DNA from: Candidatus Caldisaccharidevorator malaysiensis
Lineage (GTDB): Bacteria > Armatimonadota > Fervidibacteria > Fervidibacterales > Fervidibacteraceae
DNA: 44,815 bases
Direction: 5' to 3'
Assembly (NCBI GenBank): GCA_025057575.1
Contig: JANXBO010000002.1
Span: 56,506 to 101,320, forward strand
A model generated the notes under the pieces. The model worked only from the letters and a program-made list of their open reading frames with translations. It ran no database searches and was not told where the DNA came from. Below, piece by piece: positions 9,005 to 17,056 of this stretch (position 1 is its first letter; each line of letters starts with the position of its first letter). The position numbers were made by a program, and so were the translations under genes.

Positions 9005-10069
9005 TCAGCCAACGGTCAATCCGTTCCAGGTGAGGGAAACTTTCCTCTCTCCCAATGCCCTCACCTGTCCGATGGGCAGCGCTCCCGCTTCCTTGAGATG
9101 TTCCAAAGCCTTCGTCGCATCGGTCTCCCTGACCAGAACGCAAAACCCAATGCCCATATTGAAAGTCGTCCACATCTCTTCTTCCGGAACCGAGCCGTAG
9201 TGCTGAATCAACGAAAAGATTGGGGGCACTTCGGTCCATCGGTCCAAGACAAAAGAAGCCGGTTTCGCCGTCCGCAACAGGTTTTTTAGCCCCCCGCCCG
9301 TGATGTGAAAAAGTCCCGTGACGGCGACCTTTTCCATCAGAGACAAAACAGGTGACACATAGATTGTCGTCGGCTTAAGAAGTTCCTCCCCAACCGTTGT
9401 CGCCAGTTCCGGAATAAACTGGTCGGGCTTTAGCCTCGCTCGGTCAAAAAGAACTTTTCTCGCCAAGGTCAGTCCGTTGCTGTGGATCCCCGAACTGGGC
9501 AGTCCGATCAGCACATCCCCAATTTGCAAATCCTGTCCCGTAATGACTTTATCCGGCGAAACGAGACCGACGCAAAAGCCGACCAGGTCAAAACCGACAC
9601 CCGAGCGATGTCCCTTAATCAGGTCCCGAACCTGTGCCAATTCCCCGCCGACGATGGCAACCCCTGCCTGACGGGCACCATCCGCCAGTCCCCGCCCGAT
9701 GGCTTCCACAACCTCCGGTCGCACCTCTTCCACCGCCAGATAGTCTAAAAACAAAAAGGGGCGGGCACCGACGCAAAGGACATCGTTCACATTCATCGCA
9801 ATGCCGTCAATGCCGATGGTATCATACCGGCTCAGCATTTGAGCGATCAAGACCTTAGTCCCCACTCCATCGGCAGAGACGGCTAAAGCCAGATCCTCTC
9901 TCACCCGCACCACTGCCGCAAAGTAACCGAAGGGAACTAAAATGTCTTCCTCTGGAAGCGACGAGAGGGTTCCCGCCAGGTGCCTCAAAAGGAGAGACAA
10001 AGCCCTTTCCTCGCTTCTTTCATCAACGCCCGCCTCTCTATAAGTCAACGGTTCCTCCCCCATCGTCAT
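9005..10069 (-). CDS. purM: Phosphoribosylformylglycinamidine cyclo-ligase (AIR synthetase) PurM
   Basis: ATP-dependent ring closure of FGAM to AIR, the fifth step of purine synthesis, in the cytoplasm. From the ATG at 10069 the protein is 354 residues, normal for PurM. LTYREAGVD is the family N-terminus. The ATP-binding signature SADGVGTKVLIA, then GIDGIAMNVNDVLCVGA, GLPSSGIHSNGLTLA and LFHITGGGLKNLLR are all in place. The usual GGETAEMP loop reads GGELAQVRDL, a mild variant. An in-frame extension to 10189 exists but would run through a good promoter (TTGCCA, 17 bases, TATGTT) ending just upstream of the ATG, so I prefer the short form. A GTG at 10072 and an ATG at 10063 are close alternatives. 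No other pur gene is adjacent. Confidence 0.95.
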   Translation of the reverse strand: MTMGEEPLTYREAGVDERSEERALSLLLRHLAGTLSSLPEEDILVPFGYFAAVVRVREDLALAVSADGVGTKVLIAQMLSRYDTIGIDGIAMNVNDVLCVGARPFLFLDYLAVEEVRPEVVEAIGRGLADGARQAGVAIVGGELAQVRDLIKGHRSGVGFDLVGFCVGLVSPDKVITGQDLQIGDVLIGLPSSGIHSNGLTLARKVLFDRARLKPDQFIPELATTVGEELLKPTTIYVSPVLSLMEKVAVTGLFHITGGGLKNLLRTAKPASFVLDRWTEVPPIFSLIQHYGSVPEEEMWTTFNMGIGFCVLVRETDATKALEHLKEAGALPIGQVRALGERKVSLTWNGLTVG

Positions 10070-10078
10070 CACTACGCT

Positions 10079-10107
10079 AACATAACGAGCACTCGTCAAC
10101 TTGGCAA
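10079..10107 (-). promoter_or_regulatory. Sigma-70-type promoter of purM
   Basis: On the minus strand, TTGCCA (10107-10102) and TATGTT (10084-10079) are separated by exactly 17 bases. The predicted transcription start falls within a few bases of the purM start codon at 10069, so the message would have almost no leader. Seen in sequence; activity is inferred. Confidence 0.55.
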
Positions 10108-10347
10108 GTCCGCTCGCCTGGGAGGTTAAAGGATGTGTCCCCAGGGTCAGAAAAGTGAGAATTGTCCGCATATGGCGACTTGAAGACAAGGGTGAGACGA
10201 ATTAGAAACCGAACCCTCGTTCGGTCTCACAGCCTTTGCACCAGTTGCCCAGTTTCTTATTCATATAGATCGTGCTCGTTGAGCAAAGGAAAAAGGACGT
10301 CTCTGAAAGGTTCTTAATTAGTAAAAGTAAGTAGGCGGTGGGACCAG

Positions 10348-11514
10348 ATGAAGCGAAGAAGGTTTCTTCAGAAGATAGGGACCCAATGGGCAGGTTTGTC
10401 GGCAAGTATTATTGTAGGCAAGGGATCGTTGTCGCCAACCCCTAAGGAAAAAAGGCAGCAGGACCTTTGCGGGTTCATCCCGCTAATCCTCGCTACTTTA
10501 GTGACGGAAGCGGTAACGTCATTTATCTGACGGGCTTCCACACTTGGACCAACTTTCAGGACGGAGATACGAGCAAGCCGCCCTTCAACTTTGCTGCCTA
10601 CCGTGACTTTCTCCAAAAACACGAGCACACTTCATTCGACTCTGGTGTTGGCACTCAACGGGGATAACAACAGCAACAATGTAGACGATGACATAGACGG
10701 TGATGGGACCGGCAGCGAGACGGTCACCCTCCAAGACCATCCCGCGCTTGAGCGCATCCGTAATTTTCAACTGGCTTATGTCAGAAAAGTCGTAGACACC
10801 GTCAATGATTTGGACAATGTGTTGTTTGAAATCATCAACGAAGGCGGAACAAAAGCGTGGGATTGGTTCCTTGTTCGGTTCGTTCAGGATTACGAAAAAA
10901 GGAAGCCCAAGCAACATCCGATAGGACTTACAGGTCACGGGGGTGAAGATAACGAAAGTATGATCGCTAGTCCTGCCCAATGGTTTTCCCTTGGCGCACG
11001 GGAATGGTCGGATTTGGCGACCAACCCACGAGTGGCGGATGGCAGAAAGGTTTCTCTTTTGGACACGGACCATATATGGGGAGAGGGTGGGGACTATCGG
11101 TGGGTGTGGAAGAGTTTTTTGCGGGGTGACAACCCGATCTATACGGACCGTCTCGCTGATCTGACCGCTGATCCCCGTGGCGACATCCCAGGCGCCAAAG
11201 AGGTTCGTAAAGCCATGGGGCACACCCTGACGATGGCGCACCGAGTTCGTCTGGCGAATATGACACCTCACACGGAATTAGCGTCAACTTTTTACTGCCT
11301 TGCTGAGTTTGAGAGCGAATATCTCATCTACCTACCTGACGGCGGTAGGGAGGTGACGGTCGATCTGACAGCACCGCCTGGAACGATAGCAGTGGAGTGG
11401 ATGCATCCCGTAACGGGTGAGCTGACCCTTGGACCGTCCGTTACCGGTGGTAGTCTCCCTCGGTTTAAGTCCCCCGTTGCGGGGGATGTCGTGCTCCATC
11501 TGTGGCGCCAATAG
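10348..11514 (+). pseudogene. Decayed secreted cellulase-like / collagen-binding-domain glycoside hydrolase
   Basis: Three pieces of one protein lie in three frames. Piece 1, from the ATG at 10348, is a Tat-like signal (MKRRRFLQKIG) ending in an A6 tract near 10450. Piece 2 then continues one frame over as LRVHPANPRYFSDGSG and VIYLTGFHTWTNFQDG to LQKHEH. A further one-base loss near 10629 shifts to FIRLW, after which the central catalytic part is missing. Piece 3 resumes at about 10640 with LNGDNNSNN and EIINE and runs to a good C-terminus (YLPDGGREVTVDL, EWMHPVTGE, LHLWRQ) at 11514. Intact relatives, as I know the family, are secreted proteins with a GH5-like barrel and a C-terminal putative collagen-binding domain. 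Here at least two frameshifts plus an internal deletion make it non-functional. The first shift alone could be a homopolymer error; the missing centre could not. Confidence 0.8.
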
Positions 11515-11639
11515 TTAATAGTTAGAGTAGCGAGGAAAGACTGCTCAGTTCTTTTTGAATACCATTTACACCCATAAAATTTCCGACAGCCAGCGGCAGA
11601 AAAAAACTGTGCAACATATGTAAAAGACCTCTATCCTTA

Positions 11640-11669
11640 TTATCATAAACACTTTATATTTCGCATAAT
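11640..11669 (+). promoter_or_regulatory. Probable promoter of the FG-GAP protein gene
   Basis: TTATCA (11640-11645) and CATAAT (11664-11669) are 18 bases apart in an AT-rich stretch, 16 bases before the GTG at 11686. The -10 matches consensus at 5 of 6 bases and the -35 at 4 of 6. It supports the long start of the downstream gene. Confidence 0.45.
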
Positions 11670-11685
11670 GTAGTGGCGACTGGTC

Positions 11686-12990
11686 GTGCTTTCCTTTGAC
11701 GAGATCGTGAGGATTCGCAAAGTCCCAAAGACAGTGCTCTTCAGTGTGTTTGTCATTTTTTTGGGGAGCGATCAGTGGGACCTTAGCGATGGCAAAGTCG
11801 CTGATGGGACCAGCAGGGGGGTGGTGGGGACAGGTTGGCACTTACAGGGTGGACAGGAGGGAAAAGGAAGAATGGGTGCGGACCGGAGGATTAAGTGGAT
11901 GCGTCTTTCCAGCAAAACAGGGGACTTGCCCATACCGCCTGGTTCTGACCAGCAAACTCTGTGCTTGGTGTTGGACGCTGACAGAGATGGACGGAACGAA
12001 TTCATCATTGGCTGTCGGGGGAAAGGTCCTGCGTTAGCGTGGTTTCGCCCAGGTGCTAACGGGTGGAGTGTTTTTCTCATTGAGGACCAATCGATTCCGA
12101 TTGAGGCGGGGGGTGCCTTCTGTGACATTGACGGAGACGGCGACCTAGACATTGTCGCCGGAGAGGACTATCAGGGGAACAAGGTCTATTGGTGGGAGAA
12201 TCCCTATCCCCACTATGATCCTACAGTGCCTTGGAAACGCCACCTCATTAAAGCCGACGGCGCCCGTCAGCATCACGATCAGATTTTCGGCGACTTTGAC
12301 GGTGACGGTCGCCCCGAACTGGTCTTTTGGAATCAAGGGGCAGAGCAACTGTTCCTTGCCAAGATCCCGCCGGATCCAAAAGCAGGACCTTGGGTTTATG
12401 AACCTATCTTTGCCGGTGCGGGAGAAGGGTTAGCAGCCGGTGACATAGACGGCGATGGAATTGCGGAAGTGATCGCTGGTGGATTTTGGTTCCAGCACAA
12501 AGGAAACGGACAGTTCATCCCACACCCCATTGACCCTCAGCAGACACACCCCCGCATCGCTGTTGGTGACCTTAACGAGGATGGTCAATTAGAAGTCGTG
12601 ATGGTCCCTGGCGATGGTGTGGGGCGGTTGAAGTGGTATCACCATAAGGGCGATCCGACTGGGGAATGGATTTCCTATGACTTATTGGGTTTTGATGTCG
12701 AGCACGGTCACAGCCTGGCGGTGGCGGACTTTGACGGGGATGGGCATTTGGACATCTTTTGCGCTGAGATGCGAAAATGGACCGCTGCCGATGACAACCC
12801 CGACGCCAAAATGTGGCTCTTTTTTGGTGACGGCAACGGTCATTTCACCAAAACGGAGATCGCAAGCGGATGCGATCTTCACGAGGCAAAGGTCGCCGAT
12901 GTAGACAGCGATGGCAGACCCGACATCATCGCTAAGCCCTACAACTGGGACACCCCCCGCATAGATTTATGGCTTAATAGGGGGGAATAA
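11686..12990 (+). CDS. FG-GAP/VCBS seven-repeat beta-propeller protein
   Basis: A 434-residue protein built of seven Ca-binding repeats with the DxDxDG pattern: DADRDGRNE (from residue 97), DIDGDGDLD, DFDGDGRPE, DIDGDGIAE, DLNEDGQLE, DFDGDGHLD and DVDSDGRPD. Each is followed by a hydrophobic strand, as in one seven-bladed propeller. Such proteins are usually extracellular and bind ligands or surfaces; no catalytic motif is visible. The N-terminus is uncertain. The GTG at 11686 follows a plausible promoter and gives a weak signal-like segment (VLFSVFVIFLG, residues 17-27). An ATG at 11872 has a much better ribosome site (AGGAGG) but would remove any export signal. The gene follows the pseudogene at 10348-11514 and converges on the CDGSH gene. 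Confidence 0.85.
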   Translation: MLSFDEIVRIRKVPKTVLFSVFVIFLGSDQWDLSDGKVADGTSRGVVGTGWHLQGGQEGKGRMGADRRIKWMRLSSKTGDLPIPPGSDQQTLCLVLDADRDGRNEFIIGCRGKGPALAWFRPGANGWSVFLIEDQSIPIEAGGAFCDIDGDGDLDIVAGEDYQGNKVYWWENPYPHYDPTVPWKRHLIKADGARQHHDQIFGDFDGDGRPELVFWNQGAEQLFLAKIPPDPKAGPWVYEPIFAGAGEGLAAGDIDGDGIAEVIAGGFWFQHKGNGQFIPHPIDPQQTHPRIAVGDLNEDGQLEVVMVPGDGVGRLKWYHHKGDPTGEWISYDLLGFDVEHGHSLAVADFDGDGHLDIFCAEMRKWTAADDNPDAKMWLFFGDGNGHFTKTEIASGCDLHEAKVADVDSDGRPDIIAKPYNWDTPRIDLWLNRGE

Positions 12991-13045
12991 CTAACAGCAA
13001 CGCCTTTGCAAAAGCCTGTTTGGTGATGGACAACAGGACGGCAAC

Positions 13046-13294
13046 TTACTCTAAAGGATAAGAGGATGGAATATCCACAAGTGCCCCATTCTCATCCACC
13101 AGCCGGACCAACCGGCGAATGTTCTGCTCATCATACGCGCTGAGGGTGCCTTCGGGTTCATCCCAAGTGATTCGGTGGGTGCCGTCGCAGTAAGGCTTCT
13201 TCTTGGACAGACCGCAGGCGCAGATGGCTACTTTCTGATCCCCGACTTCAATGACATAGGGGCGGTTCTTGTCATGCCGAACGATCCGAGCCAT
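13046..13294 (-). CDS. CDGSH-type iron-sulfur protein
   Basis: An 82-residue cytoplasmic protein with one CDGSH signature: CACGLSKKKPYCDGTH, giving the 3-Cys 1-His ligands of a labile [2Fe-2S] cluster. Bacterial members of this size are thought to act in iron-sulfur or redox handling; the partner is unknown. The ATG at 13294 has AAGGAGG upstream, overlapping the 3' end of the M28 peptidase gene, from which it is separated by 14 bases. It is the last gene of the six-gene minus-strand operon. A redox protein behind a secreted peptidase has no obvious shared function. Confidence 0.93.
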   Translation of the reverse strand: MARIVRHDKNRPYVIEVGDQKVAICACGLSKKKPYCDGTHRITWDEPEGTLSAYDEQNIRRLVRLVDENGALVDIPSSYPLE

Positions 13295-13308
13295 TGCGGG
13301 ACCTCCTT

Positions 13309-15108
13309 TTAACTTTGTTCTGGTGATCGTCGCCGAACCGGTTCGGGGGTGACGGAGAGTGTGACCTTCTTTCCTTCCCGGACGACGATAAAGTCCACCG
13401 GCTTGCCGGGCTCTAATTCGCCAAGGAGAGCGGTAAAGTCATAGATGTTCTTAACGGGCTTAGCGCCCACCTGAATGATGATGTCACCTGCTTTCAAACC
13501 CGCCTTTTCAGCAGGGCTGCCGGGGCGAACACCGAGAAGTTTTACTCCCTGATCGCCAGTCGTGTAGTCCGGGACGATCCCGACGCTCACCCGCGCACCG
13601 GGCATTGGTCGTTCCACGGCTTTGGCTTCTGGGTTAAATTGCGGTCTCCTTGGCAAATTAGCGATTGTCGTCACTAAGCGGGCTGCTGCCCGGATGATCT
13701 TTTCCATTCCTCCGTAATTAAGGGTCTCCGGATCGTCACTGGGTCGGTGATAGTTCTCGTGCATTCCCGTGAAGAAGAAGAGAACGGGAATCTTTTGCAT
13801 AAAAAAAGCGAAGTGATCGCTGGCACCAAAAACGCCTGGAGAGTCTTGAACATCAAAAGAGGAGAGAGTCTCTTTGACCAGAGCCGGCCAGTCAGGAGAG
13901 GAGTTGACACCCAGAACGAACAGTCGGTTTTCTCTCAGGCGACCGATCATATCCAAGTTCACCATTGCGACGATTTGGGATAAGGGAATGGGGGGGTTGC
14001 GGACGAAATGAAGGGACCCGACCAAACCCCTTTCCTCAGCGCCAAAGGCAGCAAAGATCAGGGAGCGCTTTGGCTTGACCGGTTGAGCCGCAAAATACTG
14101 AGCCAGTTCCAATAGTCCGCTGGTTCCTGAAGCGTTGTCGTCGGCACCGTTGTAGATTTCTAATTGTCCCTCCTCGTTCGTTCGGGCTCCCAAGTGATCA
14201 AAGTGGGCTCCGATCACGACGAACTCTTTTTTCAAAAGCGGATCCGAACCTTCTATATAACCGATCACATTTCCGTCAGTAATCATTTCCCGGACGAGAT
14301 CCACCTCAATGTGAGCGGTTGCCCCTTCCAGAGGAAAGGAGAAAGGTCTTCGGGTTTGATCAATCCGCTCCTGAGCGTCTCGGATGTTAAGGAGAAACTC
14401 AGCGACTTTCCTGCGGGCGGTGACGGCGACGAGACCGGACTCCGCCATCATTGGTTCTGCCCAAAGGGGTGCCGGTTTGTCCTCCCAACGGCTGAGGGGA
14501 CCAGAGACAAGGATCAGGGCGACGGCACCTTTGTCACGGGCAGCTCGGATTTTGTTGGGAAAACTGGCTGCCGGATTCAGGGACGGATCCTCGGCAGGAG
14601 TGCCCCGAAGGGCTAAGACGACCTTTCCTTTGACATTAATGCCCCGATAGTCGTCGTAGTTGCTCTCCGGCGCCGAGATCCCGTAACCGACGAACACGAT
14701 GGGTCCCGAGACGGAACCAGTAGAAGAGAGGGCTAAGGGAAGAAAATCGGAGCCGGTCTCCAGCACGCAAGAGGATCCGTCCGATCGGGTCACCTTCAAA
14801 GTATTTTTGCTACCCAGCCGCACGCGCCCCAGAAAAGAAAACTCTTGGACAAAAGTCCCCCCATCGCCCAAGGGTCGTAGACCGAAGTCCCGAAAGAGGG
14901 ATGCGATGTATTGGCGAGTCGCCAAAGAACCTTCCGTGCCCGGACCCCGTCCCTCCAAGCGATCAGAGGCTAAGTAATCAACGTGCTCTCTTAGTTCCGA
15001 CTCGGTGATGGCAGCCGTGGAGACGGCCCGATAAGAGGCTAAGTCAAGAGCCCCCACCGCCCAAGTGACTGACAGAAGAATCGCGAAAGGGACTATGAAT
15101 CTTTTCAA
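13309..15108 (-). CDS. Secreted M28 family zinc aminopeptidase with PA and PDZ domains
   Basis: Exported metallopeptidase of about 599 residues. After a signal peptide (KRFIVPFAILLSVTWAVGA) comes an M28 domain with a PA insert (about residues 120-270, including VFVGYGISAPESNYDDY). The two-zinc site follows: GAHFDHLG, GADDNASG, GAEERGLVGS, VNLDMIGR and the final His in NYHRPSDD, all five ligands present. A C-terminal PDZ domain (VRPGSPAEKAGLKAGDIIIQ) ends the protein. I chose the TTG at 15108 because GATAAGGAGGAGACC places a perfect ribosome site 8 bases before it. A longer in-frame ATG at 15141 would put that site inside the gene and overlap the TPR gene. It likely releases N-terminal residues from peptides outside the cytoplasmic membrane. 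Confidence 0.93.
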   Translation of the reverse strand: MKRFIVPFAILLSVTWAVGALDLASYRAVSTAAITESELREHVDYLASDRLEGRGPGTEGSLATRQYIASLFRDFGLRPLGDGGTFVQEFSFLGRVRLGSKNTLKVTRSDGSSCVLETGSDFLPLALSSTGSVSGPIVFVGYGISAPESNYDDYRGINVKGKVVLALRGTPAEDPSLNPAASFPNKIRAARDKGAVALILVSGPLSRWEDKPAPLWAEPMMAESGLVAVTARRKVAEFLLNIRDAQERIDQTRRPFSFPLEGATAHIEVDLVREMITDGNVIGYIEGSDPLLKKEFVVIGAHFDHLGARTNEEGQLEIYNGADDNASGTSGLLELAQYFAAQPVKPKRSLIFAAFGAEERGLVGSLHFVRNPPIPLSQIVAMVNLDMIGRLRENRLFVLGVNSSPDWPALVKETLSSFDVQDSPGVFGASDHFAFFMQKIPVLFFFTGMHENYHRPSDDPETLNYGGMEKIIRAAARLVTTIANLPRRPQFNPEAKAVERPMPGARVSVGIVPDYTTGDQGVKLLGVRPGSPAEKAGLKAGDIIIQVGAKPVKNIYDFTALLGELEPGKPVDFIVVREGKKVTLSVTPEPVRRRSPEQS

Positions 15109-15128
15109 GTCGGTCTCCTCCTTATCTG

Positions 15129-15518
15129 TCACACACCCCATTCGGCAAAGTAACCCAACTGTTTAATTGCTTCTTCATTGGACGGGTCTAATTCTAAGAC
15201 TCTCTCAAACTCCGCCTTCGCCTCCTCATAATAAGCCAGCATTGTTAGCGTTTTGGCAAGGTGAAGGCGGTAAGTGACATTTTGGGGATCCAGGTCGACG
15301 GCTTTCCGAAGTTCTTCCAGGCTTTCTTCAAATCTTCCCTCGTGAAAGCAATAGACCAGACCCAGACCGCAGTGGGCGGCGGCGTTATCAGGGGCTATGG
15401 ACAAAATTTTTTTATAAATTTCCTCCGCTGCTTCGTAGTTACCTTCGTAACGGAGATAATCGGCTTCTCTCAGCAACTCGTCTAAAGAAATGGGACCGCC
15501 GCCCCTTTCCGGCTCCAC
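15129..15518 (-). CDS. Small TPR protein
   Basis: A 129-residue cytoplasmic protein made of about three tetratricopeptide repeats. Repeat signatures are ELLREADYLRYEGNYEAAEE, LGLVYCFHEGRFEESLEELR and HLAKTLTMLAYYEEAKAEFE, each ending in a DP-x-N or APDN turn. TPR proteins bind partners; none can be named. There is no signal peptide. The GTG start at 15518 has AAGGAGG 8 bases upstream. It lies between an amidohydrolase-like gene (34 bases upstream) and the M28 peptidase gene (20 bases downstream) in one tight operon. Confidence 0.92.
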   Translation of the reverse strand: MEPERGGGPISLDELLREADYLRYEGNYEAAEEIYKKILSIAPDNAAAHCGLGLVYCFHEGRFEESLEELRKAVDLDPQNVTYRLHLAKTLTMLAYYEEAKAEFERVLELDPSNEEAIKQLGYFAEWGV

Positions 15519-15552
15519 GATCCTGCCTCCTTGCCTAATCCGATTGGCACCG

Positions 15553-16278
15553 CTACAGACTCAGCCAGGAGCGGGCATTGCCTTCCAGAATCAGTTGTCT
15601 CTGCCGATCGGTGATATCGGCTTCCAAGATCATCCCCAAGGCTCGGCTGATGTGAACTTTTGTCATTCCTGACCCGAAAAGAACCCGCCGATCTCCCAAA
15701 AGGGCGACGCCTTGTTCTATGACCCCTCTCTCTGTTAATAATCCTGTCACAATGGTCGCTACGTTGGGGGACTCGGACAGAATTCGGAACGCAACCCACC
15801 AGTCACAGCCTCGTAGTAGCACCGCCAGTGCCCGAAGACCCGAAAAAGTCCGCACTAGACTCAGGAGCCCTTCGGCATCCTTCTCGGTTTCCAAGAAGGT
15901 CAGCAGGGGGACATCGTATCGGCGCGCCATTTTGACCACTTCCGCTGTCCGCCAAGATCCCAAGGGGTGAGAGAGACGGGGCGGGGGAATGGCGATGCCG
16001 ATGAACTGTCCCTCGGAAAGGTATTTCTTCATTTCACCAGCGGACTCATCCAAATGATTGGGGTTGACCACGACATAGCCTTTTACCAACGAGTTGGTCC
16101 GGGTCACCTGGGCGAGTCTCTCATTTCCCTTGATCAAATCGCCCCTCATCGCCTCGGCACTGGCAAGGCAGTAGTGACTCACACCGTAACGCTGGGCGCA
16201 CTTTTCTAACAGTTGCCACTCCGATTCGTCACCGGCTCTGAGGGTCTGCCAACCCCACTCACCGAAGGCATCCACCAT
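15553..16278 (-). CDS. Amidohydrolase-like TIM-barrel protein lacking metal ligands (copy A)
   Basis: A 241-residue protein with the shape of amidohydrolase_2 family members: VKGYVVVNPNH for the third-strand region, GIAIPPPRLSHP, LAVLLRGCDW and, near the end, RRVLFGSG followed by a C-terminal helix like the I..gNa..l seen in the family. The usual metal residues are absent: the first strand reads MVDAFGEWGW instead of DxHxH, no His ends strands 5 or 6, and the strand-8 Asp of FGSD is Gly. Either it uses another chemistry or it is a non-catalytic partner. It begins 15 bases after the stop of its relative at 16294, in the same frame, with only TAG and five codons between them. The ATG at 16278 is the only in-frame ATG, GTG or TTG after that TAG that keeps the first strand. 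Confidence 0.78.
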   Translation of the reverse strand: MVDAFGEWGWQTLRAGDESEWQLLEKCAQRYGVSHYCLASAEAMRGDLIKGNERLAQVTRTNSLVKGYVVVNPNHLDESAGEMKKYLSEGQFIGIAIPPPRLSHPLGSWRTAEVVKMARRYDVPLLTFLETEKDAEGLLSLVRTFSGLRALAVLLRGCDWWVAFRILSESPNVATIVTGLLTERGVIEQGVALLGDRRVLFGSGMTKVHISRALGMILEADITDRQRQLILEGNARSWLSL

Positions 16279-16293
16279 CCTCTGACGATCCCC

Positions 16294-17034
16294 CTATGCC
16301 TGAACGATTCGCCGGAGGTTCTCCACCAACACGAGGGTCTTTGCCTCATCGGAGAGATCCGAGTGCAGAAGAGGCATCAAAGAGGACTGAAAGTAGTGGA
16401 TGGGGGCGCCACTTCCAAAAATCAGCCTCCCCGGTCCCACCTCCGCAACCACCTCTTCCAGAGCCCCTGGATGGTCCAGACCCTGTGTGCTGAGATGCAG
16501 GTTGGTTATCTCTTTCATTACCGATAGAATCTCTGCCAAGTTGTCTTCTGCTGTGCCAGTTAAGACGACGGGAACGGAAAGTCCGGCAACGACCTGCCCG
16601 ATGTCCGTTGCCCAGCCCGAAAAGGGGCACTCAATCAAAAAAGGTAACCCAAGCCCGTTTAAAAAATTTGCTAAATCCTTGAAGACGGCTGAGCGGGGCA
16701 GCCAGGACTGGAGCCGAGGAAAGAAGCGGAAAAGACGAAATCCCTGCTCCTTTCTCTTTTCCACTTCCTTTGCCAATCCCCGGTAAAAAAGCGGATTGAC
16801 CGTAGCAGCCGGTAGCAGTAATCCACCGTTCTCCCGTGCCACCATAATGGCCATATCGTTGCCCACTTTCGGGTCAAAGAAAACGGCTGTCGTGTGGACA
16901 AAGATGGCTCTGGCAACATTAAATCGCCTCATTATCCCCGTAAGGGTTGCCGGCGTTAGGTCAATATCTTGAAAAGGGTAGAAACCGACCCAGGTATCGC
17001 AATCAACGATCGGAATTCTCTCCGTCGTCGCCAC
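16294..17034 (-). CDS. Amidohydrolase-like TIM-barrel protein lacking metal ligands (copy B)
   Basis: A 246-residue relative of the next gene. The first strand (RIPIVDCDTWVGFYPFQDID) aligns with the DCHVHxG start of amidohydrolase_2 proteins, but the His is replaced (DCDTW). AATVNPLFYRGLAKEVEK matches the mid-barrel region, and GRLIFGSGAPIHYFQSSLMP is the strand-8 region with Gly where the catalytic Asp normally sits. Strand 5 (VPVVLTGTAEDN) has no His, although HLSTQGLDHP might supply one. Paired divergent amidohydrolase-like proteins of this sort occur in Armatimonadota and Planctomycetota as I know them, with unknown substrates. It sits 22 bases after the sugar-isomerase gene, so a role in sugar or lactone metabolism is a reasonable guess only. 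Confidence 0.8.
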   Translation of the reverse strand: MATTERIPIVDCDTWVGFYPFQDIDLTPATLTGIMRRFNVARAIFVHTTAVFFDPKVGNDMAIMVARENGGLLLPAATVNPLFYRGLAKEVEKRKEQGFRLFRFFPRLQSWLPRSAVFKDLANFLNGLGLPFLIECPFSGWATDIGQVVAGLSVPVVLTGTAEDNLAEILSVMKEITNLHLSTQGLDHPGALEEVVAEVGPGRLIFGSGAPIHYFQSSLMPLLHSDLSDEAKTLVLVENLRRIVQA

Positions 17035-17056
17035 TTTTCCACCTCTCCCCTTGCCT

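Noticed and set aside
10202..10405. Minus-strand 67-codon frame between purM and the pseudogene, with Cys near its end and an ACCGAAC/GTTCGGT hairpin at its stop
   Set aside because: No ribosome site or recognisable domain, it overlaps the signal-peptide start of the pseudogene, and the hairpin has no clear T-tract.
11566..11841. Minus-strand frame over the start of the FG-GAP gene
   Set aside because: No domain, no ribosome site, and it covers the probable promoter of the plus-strand gene.
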